NCBI GenBank assembly: GCA_907165065.1
Contig: OU015528.1
Coordinates: 20,970,015-21,034,014, forward strand
DNA: 64,000 bases
Reading direction: 5' to 3'
Source: Caprimulgus europaeus
Taxonomy: Eukaryota > Chordata > Aves > Caprimulgiformes > Caprimulgidae
Under the pieces are notes generated by a model that was given only the letters and a program-made list of their open reading frames with translations, made no database searches and was not told the origin of the DNA. The position numbers were made by a program, and so were the translations under genes. Of this stretch, positions 24,201 through 31,500 are shown piece after piece; positions within the stretch are counted from its first letter, which is position 1; each line of letters starts with the position of its first letter.

Positions 24201-24558
24201 TGTTTGTTCAGTTGAACTTCAAAGGGCAAAAACAGAATACTCCCTTTTTTCCCAGCTTGATTAGAATTGTTTTGTCTAAAGTTCTCAAGGAGAAGAGGCC
24301 TCCTGAAGATCTCTGCTAATTCTCTCTGATTTATGTCAAGGGGCCTAAGCCATTTCAATGATTTACAACAATGAAGCAAGCCATATCTGCGCTGTTTACG
24401 TGAGAGTGTGTGAAAAAGGCTGGTTATTCCTTTGCTTCATTGTTTTCTTGAAATATTTCCTGTGCAGGCTGAAGAGACTTCTGAGCAGAACTATGAAGAA
24501 ACTAAGGGTGTATGAGAGGAGAGAGACACCGAGATTAGTTTACACAGAAAAAAAATGA
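18028..24558 (+). CDS. Short ANKRD26-like paralogue (copy B), apparently intact
   Basis: Spliced gene of nine candidate exons: 18028-18200, 18795-18909, 18967-19106, 19255-19316, 19817-19963, 21289-21464, 21666-21759, 23197-23334, 23594-23691, plus the terminal exon 24468-24558. All have AG/GT boundaries and no internal stop in the ANKRD26 frame. The first four match exons 1, 2, 6 and 13 of the full gene at 28338; the rest are the C-terminal coiled-coil exons that lie beyond the window in that gene. Counterparts of exons 3-5, 7-12 and 14 onward are gone, and intron remnants flank the gaps. Exon 2 (ending in phase 0) cannot join the exon-6 counterpart (phase 2) in frame. However, exons 1-2-coil (1,032 nt, 343 aa) and exons 1-6-13-coil (1,119 nt, 372 aa) both stay open to TGA. 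Expected product: a short basic N-terminus, at most one ankyrin unit, and a long coiled coil. Transcription is not shown by sequence alone. Confidence 0.68.
18795..18909 (+). CDS. Copy B exon 2, ankyrin unit
   Basis: The acceptor TTTAATTTTTAG is identical to that of the full gene. It encodes [20 protein letters not shown] followed by EKCQLNLADN and SPLMK. Length is 115 bases, exactly as in the full gene (32481-32595). It ends in phase 0. Confidence 0.9.
18967..19106 (+). CDS. Copy B exon matching ANKRD26 exon 6
   Basis: The acceptor TTTATATATCCATAG lies only 57 bases after exon 2. This is because the DNA between intron 2 and intron 5 of the ancestral copy was deleted: the upstream bases TATTTCCTCTCTTTCT match 34640-34660. 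Read in phase 2 it gives KLPVENMGGGSMEESASGAEN and so on, ending in phase 1. Joined to exon 2 it reaches a stop; joined to exon 1 it is in frame. Confidence 0.7.
19255..19316 (+). CDS. Copy B exon matching ANKRD26 exon 13
   Basis: 62 bases, the same length as 46589-46650. It encodes GAWLAGGAEQEEDGESHRDSE against [21 protein letters not shown] in the full gene. Phase 1 in, phase 0 out. The preceding intron resembles 46500-46588, which marks the second large deletion in this copy. Confidence 0.75.
19431..19465 (+). repeat. 35-bp exact copy of the exon-1 start region inside an intron
   Basis: The 35 bases from GCATTCAGAGGG to CAGCAAGAAG, including the ATG of copy B exon 1 (18014-18048), recur perfectly here. 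They sit within intron sequence that otherwise aligns with 46790-46930 of the full gene, where the insert is absent. Confidence 0.92.
19817..19963 (+). CDS. Copy B coiled-coil exon 1
   Basis: 147 bases, phase 0 to 0. Encodes VTQLQQKLTDALKQHCMFEA followed by SLEAITRYHSDLEEDKLRSQ and KELDRVEAE, a heptad-rich segment of the ANKRD26/CCDC144 C-terminal type. Confidence 0.85.
21289..21464 (+). CDS. Copy B coiled-coil exon 2
   Basis: 176 bases, phase 0 to 2. Encodes LRELEEQHLQSEHCVRDLKI, then ALENKDREVIASSQKLQDLL and LASSGTNTTIKQLEEHVQ. The SSQKLQDLLLASSGTN block is highly characteristic of vertebrate ANKRD26. Confidence 0.9.
21666..21759 (+). CDS. Copy B coiled-coil exon 3
   Basis: 94 bases, phase 2 to 0. 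Encodes LEIENARLEATVEQQSKKIE followed by ALQRDLQASAS, contiguous in sense with the preceding exon in the ANKRD26 coiled coil. Confidence 0.9.
21985..22548 (+). mobile_element. ERVL-type solo LTR in copy B intron
   Basis: Matches the avian ERVL LTR pattern: TTCATTTTCTTCATAGCAGC near the start, TGCTGAACAGTGCTTGCACAG, a GAATGAATTCCTTATTTTGC segment, then TTTATCTCAACCC and a final GGGTTAAACCACAACA. The right end (CA at 22548) is clear; the left end is diverged and approximate. The same family recurs reversed at 62364-62947. Confidence 0.85.
23197..23334 (+). CDS. Copy B coiled-coil exon 4
   Basis: 138 bases, phase 0 to 0, after the acceptor TTGCTTTCACAG. Encodes MQKQNNAMALTSKGSHNMWE followed by EELKSKSCLEEP and DRRKAELLEQ. 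Composition is coiled-coil-like. Confidence 0.75.
23594..23691 (+). CDS. Copy B coiled-coil exon 5
   Basis: 98 bases, phase 0 to 2. Encodes EQVKKLVEGICIDEVHLCEE followed by LRINFNLQKDCE. Confidence 0.72.
24019..24370 (-). mobile_element. ERVK-type solo LTR with 6-bp target duplication
   Basis: A 352-bp LTR, TG...CA, flanked by the perfect 6-bp repeat ATGAAG at 24013-24018 and 24371-24376. On the minus strand it has, in order, a TATA box (TATATAAGAG), a poly(A) signal (AATAAATGG) and a CCGTCGCAACA terminus. The 6-bp duplication fits class II (ERVK/alpharetrovirus-like) elements. It is a solo LTR lying antisense in the last intron of copy B, 97 bases before the terminal exon. Confidence 0.9.
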
Positions 24559-25056
24559 AGAAAAACTGCTCTGAAATGGTCACAGAAGACAAGGGATTAA
24601 GAACAAAGGTGAGCTCTGGTTGGTTGGGGTTTTCTTGGTGCTTTTCTTTTGTTGCCTTCCTCTTTTGAGGCCTATATTACCCTTTTCCTATACATTTCTG
24701 TCGTGGTCAACGACATGTGCTCTTCTGTGCCCCTTCAGGGCCGCCCCTCACACCAGCCCACCAGGCCTCTGCAGGCCACCCACCCCTGGACAGTGTCATC
24801 ACCCCTCCCTCTGTGACGCCCCCCGCTTCTCTGATCCTGCTCTTGCCATTGTTATGCAGGCACGGGGCTGTCACTCCTCTGGGCAGGGGTCAGGCTCTCA
24901 CTGCTGTCTGGGGAGCAGCAGCACTTCCCAGGCTGGGAGCATCGGTGTGTCCCCTGCAGGGGCTCCAATCCCCAGCCACTGCTCGGTGCTCCTCGTCCTT
25001 GTCCTTGCCCTTGCCTGGGGCCTGGCAGAGTCCCCCAGGTGCCTCCTGCTGTTGGT
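24433..25056 (+). repeat. ANKRD26-tail/promoter duplicated block, copy 2
   Basis: Near-identical partner of 17320-17959. It holds the copy B terminal exon and its 3' flank, then sequence that upstream of copy B leads into an exon 1. Here it breaks off before any exon 1 and continues into unrelated AT-rich DNA. Confidence 0.93.
24468..24558 (+). CDS. Copy B terminal exon with stop
   Basis: 91 bases, entered in phase 2, encoding a strongly basic C-terminus (LKRLLSRTMKKLRVYERR, then ETPRLVYTEKK) and ending TGA at 24556-24558. The acceptor is TTTCCTGTGCAG. Confidence 0.8.
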
Positions 25057-25839
25057 GGCAGACACTGAGAAAGCTACACATAAGCTGCATAAACACACTG
25101 AAAGGACAAAGCAACACAATAGGAAATACTAACACCTTAAAAAAAACAACAAAGAACTATTAAAAAAAATAGGAATGGATTAAAACAAAAATTTTGATAC
25201 TTTCAACATCCCCCATGAGCCAAAGAGATTAAAGAAATAGTATGAACAAAGATCAGAAAGCTGTCAAACAGCTGATAATTGGTTTAGTGATAGGTTCTAG
25301 CTATTAATTTTGCATCTTTTTTTGGCTAATAATGAATTAACAGTTCCTACTGTGTCCATATGGCTATATCCACAGGCCTCCCTGATCTTCAAAGCATGAA
25401 ACCAAATTTCAGCCCAAGCAGATACCAAAGTCCCTACCAACTAAAGCTGACCCTCTAATCACAGGTTTTTGTATTGATACCATTCTGAAGCATTTGACAT
25501 TGGACAGGGACTCTAAGGTCTCTTGATTTTGATTGTGGAGTGACCTGTAATAAACAAAAGTTTTGTGGTGAGCATGTGTCCACTTGAAAAAGGAATTGCA
25601 AAGAAATACCTCCTCCTGTAAAGGGCATAGAGATGGATTGTGTTTACTGACATCTTGTAAAGAAAATCTTGCCTTTCTTCTAAGAAGTCTGGAAGAAAAC
25701 AAATATACCAAATTAAAAAATACATTTTGCTCTCAATTTTTCCATTAAATGGTTGGACTGATTACAGATATACTCCCAAAATGGCTACTCATCATGATTT
25801 CCCAATATTCATAGATTTTAGGTTTTGCAATCTGAACTT
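25057..25839. other. Unassigned spacer after copy B
   Basis: AT-rich sequence starting at the point where the duplicated block breaks off. No gene or classified repeat recognised. Confidence 0.5.
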
Positions 25840-26455
25840 ACTTGGCTGGTACAGAGCTGGGTTTCTTTTCAGTAGTTAGAATAGTGCTGCATTTTGCTTT
25901 TCAGCCTGGGATTTGCTATGAGAGAAACACTGATAACACACCAGTGTTTTCATTTTTGTCGCTGGAAGTGAATGACTTTGTGTTCTGTTAGTCTACAAGC
26001 GCAAGATCCAAGGGGGTGAAGAATGTTTAAATTAATAAGCTAAATTGGCATTTAGATATGCCAATGGGATATTCCATATCATATCACGTCATGCCCAGTA
26101 TATTAGTGAGGGTCTCTTCCTCTTTTATCTCTCTCTGGCTTTTGCTCAGGCTCTCGCTCTCCTGGGACTGTGGTTTCGGTTCGGATTGTCGCCCTTCTGG
26201 GATCTGGCCAGGCTTGGTCGGCAGATGGTGAGCAGTTGCACTGTGTATCACTAATTTGTATACTTTGTTACTGTTACCATTAGCACTACTATTTTAATAT
26301 TAGTATTATTTTAAGTTTTTCTATTTTTATTATTAAATTGTTCTTATTTCAATCTACAAGTCTTCTTACCCTTGCCCCGCAATCCTCTCCCCTATTCCCT
26401 GGCGGTGGGAGGGAAGTGGGTGAATGGCTGCATTGGCTACTAGCCAAAGGCTAGC
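25840..26455 (+). mobile_element. ERVL-type LTR, diverged and rearranged
   Basis: Shows the avian ERVL LTR hallmarks in order: ACTGATAACACACCAGTG near 25930, ATGGGATATTCCATATCATATCACGTCATGCCCAGTATATTA around 26060-26105, GAGCAGTTGCACTGTGTATCAC near 26229, then AAATTGTTCTTATTTCAATC and a C/G-rich 3' part. About 85 bases that do not belong to the usual LTR order (25969-26053) are embedded in it. Ends are approximate and no target duplication was found. Confidence 0.75.
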
Positions 26456-26580
26456 CCAGTGGGCTGTCTCCACAGGAAGACAAGGTAAACCATGAACTGA
26501 TCAAGGGTATCTAACAGATAGTGTGTGAAATGTGAGGATGGTGGAAACAGCACACACAAAAACTGAAACGAAGGACTTAA

Positions 26581-26697
26581 TGTTCTGTTAGTCTACAAAC
26601 GCAAGATTTAAGGGGGTGAGGAATATATAAATGAATAAGCTAAACTGGCATTTGAAACACTGATAACATACCAGTGTTTTCATTTTTGTTGCTGGAA
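26581..26697 (+). repeat. Rearranged second copy of LTR-associated segments
   Basis: 26581-26653 repeats 25981-26053, and 26654-26697 repeats 25924-25967, but the two blocks are in the opposite order relative to the first occurrence. Confidence 0.85.
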
Positions 26698-27659
26698 ACT
26701 ATCACACTATGGTTTCAGCAGAAGGCTTTTTTCTGTCTTTTTAAAAATTACTGGTTTTGCTTTTCCTTCTAGAGATCGTGTCTGAAACAACAGAACACTG
26801 CTAATACCCTGAGAATGAACTAATGAATGACTGTACATCAACCACTTTGGTACAAGAGAACACTGCCAGAAGCAAACAGGCTTCATAAAGCTGTGAAGAC
26901 TCATTCTGAAAAAAAGAAAATTAAAGTTTAAATAGCTGTACCATTATTAGTGATGACAGAGAAGAAAATATTTCAAAGGGCCAAATCTCCTCCCTAAAAA
27001 GTGGCACTATATTTCTGTCCCATTGCAACAAATATTTTCACTGTTGATCATAGTGAAATGTGTTCCTCTGTTTTAATTAGGCTTTGTTTGCCATTTCTCC
27101 ATTTTTCACAAATCCATACACCAGAAGCAGTTCCTAAAGACAGGCAAAATTGTTCTGACAAGGTATTCCATTAGCCAAATAATCTAGGGTATACTGTACT
27201 ATGTCATTACCCCAAAATCATATGGTATCTCATAGTAAGATTTCACCACTCTGAACTATCTGGCGGCATCACTGTAGCAGTACAATATTGAGAATGATTC
27301 GCAACTTACCAGAGGCGTGGCCTGTGTTTTGATTGCCGTACCACCTTTACCTACAAGCAGTGTGCATGCACGTTTGTATTCTTTTGTGGTGGTGCAACAT
27401 TTAGCCACATTTACTAGAAAGTAACTTTCTGATTCTGTCATGGGTAAGGTGTGTAACTACATGATGTCTGAAGTCTCTCTCCATCCCATCTCGTCCTGTA
27501 CTAATCCTTGCCGTTTGTTCCTTTGGCATCCATTCACCCGTGCCTATTAACAGCACTCAAGCAGTACTGCTAAATAAACCGGGACGTCGGTGTCATTGGG
27601 GAATCACTTCGCGCATTAATGCCCCTATGAGATTTCCTTGCTCTGCACCGAACGCACTT
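26698..27659. other. Unassigned spacer upstream of the ANKRD26 promoter
   Basis: AT-rich DNA without recognisable genes or repeats, becoming GC-rich after about 27580. Confidence 0.5.
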
Positions 27660-28337
27660 TCTCGCTTTGCGCCATTTGCTTTTAAAGCTAACTAGACGGA
27701 GCCGTCCCGGCGCTGACAGCGCAGACCCCGCCGGGGGCCCGGAGGGTACTTGCTGCTGCCGGGTTCACCAACACCCCACGAGCTTCACAGCGGCGATTCC
27801 CGAAGGCTCCGCGGGACGCACAACCCGCCGGTACCGCCGAGGCACGGCACGTCTGTTCCGCTGCCCCCGCCGGAGCTGCATCAAGGCGCCTCCTTCCCCG
27901 GACTCGTCGTGGCAGCCTGAGGGGCAGAATGTGACCTCACTCATCGCTTGACACAGCCGAGGAACGGGTCCCGAGGCAGATGTGGCAGCGATCTCACATG
28001 CGCGGATGCCGCCGACTCCTCGGCGCTCAACCGCCCAGCTAACAGCCACCACCATCCCGAAGCCGCGCATGCGCGGAGCGGGCCTTGAGCTTTACGCCGC
28101 TGTCCAAGTGCGCCTGCGTGGGGCTTCCGCTGCGGGGGGGCCCGCGGGCCGCCACCATCAGCGGGGGAGCAAGCCCCCGCCGTCGGGCTGTCGGCCCGCC
28201 GGGGGCTCGCTCCGCAGCAGCCGTACAGAGCCGAGGCTTCTGCCGGGGGCTCCGCACCCGTGTCCCTGCCCGGGGCCCTGCTGCCTTCCCGCCGTCGCTC
28301 CTCTGAAGCGGGATCGTACCCCCGTCTTCGCCGCGGG
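27660..28337 (+). promoter_or_regulatory. ANKRD26: CpG-rich promoter and 5' UTR of ANKRD26
   Basis: Base composition switches from AT-rich to strongly GC/CpG-rich about 700 bases before the start codon and stays so through exon 1 to about 28700. This is the usual signature of a TATA-less CpG-island promoter. NRF1-like motifs lie at 27996-28004 and 28064-28075. In humans the ANKRD26 5' UTR is a functional RUNX1/ETS1-responsive region; whether that is conserved here cannot be told by eye. Confidence 0.75.
28064..28075. promoter_or_regulatory. NRF1-type palindrome CGCGCATGCGCG
   Basis: A perfect 12-bp palindrome matching the NRF1 consensus (YGCGCAYGCGCR), 262 bases before the ATG, within the CpG island. 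Confidence 0.7.
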
Positions 28338-28540
28338 ATGAAGAGGCTTTTCGGGTTCGGGAGGAAGAAGAAGGGGCAGCTGCCGTCCGACAGCGCTTCC
28401 CTGCCATGCCACGCCGGTGCCTACGAGCTCCGGCAGAAGGACCTGGGCAAACTGCACCGCGCGGCCGCCAACGGCGACCTGGCCCAGGTGCGGCAGGGGC
28501 TGAAGAAACACGGCATCGACGGGCGGGACAAAGCGGAGCG
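28338..28540 (+). CDS. ANKRD26: ANKRD26 exon 1
   Basis: Residues 1-67 plus two bases. Basic N-terminus [19 protein letters not shown], then [20 protein letters not shown], a degenerate first ankyrin-like unit, and GIDGRDKAE. The donor is GTAAGA; exit is in phase 2. Confidence 0.95.
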
Positions 28541-31500
28541 GTAAGAGGGGAGCAGCGGCGGGCGGGTGCTGAGGCGGGGCGGGGGGTCCGAGCAGCGTTG
28601 GCGTCCCCAGGTGCGCCTGCAGCCCGTGGCAGCTGAACCGCGCTGGGGGCGGGCGGCCGCGGCGCTGCGAGGAGCAGGAGGGCTGGCTCCGCAGCCGGGC
28701 TCGGCTCTCGGCAGGCTCTGGGAGTCAGGCTCGTCCTGCCACAAGCCCTTGAATCCGGCCTAGCATCCGACTGTCGCCTTGCCCTTCTTACCCCGGCCTC
28801 CTCAGTGCCCTCCTTCCCGGAGTCGTATTTCCTTGCCTGGAGTGGAAGGGAGCTGCTAGCAGCAGCCTGACAGAGGTGGGTGTCAGAAGGGGCCTCACGG
28901 CCATTCTCCAGCCATGCTTTGAAGTCACGGTGCAGTCCCGTACATTTCTGGGTATCTCCGAGGGCTCAGCAGAGAAAGCTTCACAGCCTCAAGTGGGACT
29001 AACTTCAGGAGAGGTGAGCACTGCAGTTAGGAAAGAGTTGTAGCACAGAATAAATGTGTTGTTCATTGATGCTGCATGCACAGTTGCCTGATGTGCCTTT
29101 TGTGACTGTGGTGTGGCAGCCAGAGCAACAGTCTGATTTTGGGTTCCTTAGTTGTTTGCTGTGAATCTTTGCTACAGCTTATCAGTACCTTGGACTGGAA
29201 GATGTGGGCAGCGACTTGCAGGAGAAGCTGCTTCTCCTGGCAAGTGTTATTGTGTGGGTTTTTGAGTCAAGCACAGCAATTACTTGGCAGTTACATCTTA
29301 AGGAGAAGCCCTGGACTGCAACCTAGCTCATAGTAATCCATCATAAGAGAATCAGCTGAAGTTTTTTGGGTCTTGTATGTGTTGGCCCTTTAATGCCTTT
29401 TTTGAAAAGACTCAGTCAAAACCTTTATGATATTCTGAAGAGATGCAGGTTTTATCAAGGTAGCTTAGCTTCCTAGGCTATTTATCCTGAAGACTGGAGT
29501 TTTGCCAGACAGGTAGCTTATTGCCCTGAAAATACCTAGATTTGTAGGAGAAACAAGGAAAAGCACAGTAAGCATGCACTTTAGTAATGAGAGTTATGAG
29601 CCTGAGTGTTGCCAGTCAGTACTTGTTTATGCAGTTGGAAGTGGGGGATGCAGTTTAAGGTGGATTGAGTGCATTTTGTGCACACTCCAGCTGCCTGTGT
29701 CAAGGTGCCCAATGGCATTTATGAAAATAAATTTTTCTTTTTTTTCTCTTACTACCTTTTCTTTTACTGTGGCTGATTCAGTCAGTCATCAGGTCTTAGC
29801 AGACCCTGGTATGAAAGGTGGCTAGTTTTTGCATTTTAAGTTCATCTTGTCTAGAAAGCTTTGTTTCCTCTGGAAAGGTTTCCTTCTGTGTGTCATGCTA
29901 TTATCAGTGTTATAACTGGGCAAACAAAGTAACACACTGAAATAAACAAGTGACAAGGCCATGTACTTATGATAGAGCACTGCAGTGCTTTTGACATGAA
30001 AGTGCTCAAGTGCTGAAAAGCTTACCTGAGAGGGATTCGCTGGACGGTCTGCCTGCTTGATGTAGCCCCTGTACACTATACCAGCCATGAGGATTGCAGG
30101 CCCACCTGTGCCTTCTTAGTGCTTGTGGTGTTGTGATTGACCATCAGATGCAATCCTGTTTCAGAGTTTCATTGTGTCCTTCAGGGACTGGAAGGGCTGA
30201 CATCATTGGAAATGGAAGTGAAGAATAGGAAATATGGGAAGTAATGGCTCAAATGTGTGTACTGTCCATAGGAATGTCTCAGTTCTGTTGAGGATTTCCA
30301 AAAGCAAAATCCTGCACAAGGGGTGCGGCAAGTATCACACCTACAGGCTCCTTCCATAAAGTGAGTCCTGTAGCCCTTAGGACCTCCCAAAAATGTACTT
30401 GGGACAGCATCAGTTAGGAGCAGGCAGCTTTTCAGAGGTGATCTAGCAAAGCCTTTAGCTTTGCTGAGATGGGCAAAACTCAGCATAGTGTTGGAAGCAC
30501 TGTAGGCACGATGCTGGCTGGTCACGAATCCTGGATCAAACCTAATCACTAAGAGAGATTTACCCTGTCAGCTGCCTGTCAGAGTGAACTCTGGAGCTTT
30601 TCCTTGCTTAGCTTGTATCTGCTGGGCTGTTGGCTCAAGTGTCATTGGAAGTATGTGCTGCCAGCCTGCTGTTTTTGCTGTGGTCTCCCAGTGGCGTTGT
30701 TTTGCAGCTGCTCAGGCATCAGCAGTTGTCTTCTACCCCATAGGTGACCCACATAGGATTGCAGCAGCAGGAGGAACAGGGTCTGGGCAGGACTGGGTGG
30801 CAGAATAAGCTTTGGTGTTACTGTAGGCCTCTTGCATGGACGGGCAGCTCTGAACGCTCTGATGTTCTCTGACCTCCTGTTCCCTGAAGTGGATATTCTG
30901 TGGAGCTCAGTACGCCTTGCTCCAAGCAGAGCCATCTCCTTTCCTGTTGGCAGACTGAGAGGCTTAGTTGAGGAGGGTGGCAATGAGTCCACAGGTTTTC
31001 TAAAGACTTTTGTGTTTGCAAAGCTGATAGTTTTGTCATGTTTCCTAGTGCTTGCTAGTAGCAGCTTTTAGATGATTGTGGACTCCTTCATAACCAGTCC
31101 TGGTTAGCTTTCAGATAAACTCAGCCAGTCATTTCTTCAGAGATGAAGGATCCTGCACACTTACATGGGAGTTTCTGAAAAAGTGGTGGTGGTCGTTCTT
31201 GAGGAACTCTTCTGTTGATGCTTCAGTCTGTTCCCTGTCTGTAGCAAGACATTACAGGTTCTTTGGCCATGGGGGAGGCTCATCAGCTGCCCTGTACAGG
31301 AAGTATCTGCATTACAAATTAGTGTGTTTCTTTATCACATGCTTCTGCATTTATATACCTCTCCCTTTCCATTGCCACCTAGCCAGTGAGCCATTGTGCT
31401 CCTGTCTCTCAGCAAGGTACCAAAACAATTGCACAGTTAGCTGAGCTTTCCTAAATACAGAGAAGGACCTACACACAGTGATGTGGTTCAAAACTAGTGC

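Noticed and set aside
27667-28744. Several overlapping ORFs of 90-122 residues on both strands around the CpG island
   Set aside because: GC-rich sequence has few stop codons. Only the frame starting at 28338 matches a protein family and ends at a valid splice donor.
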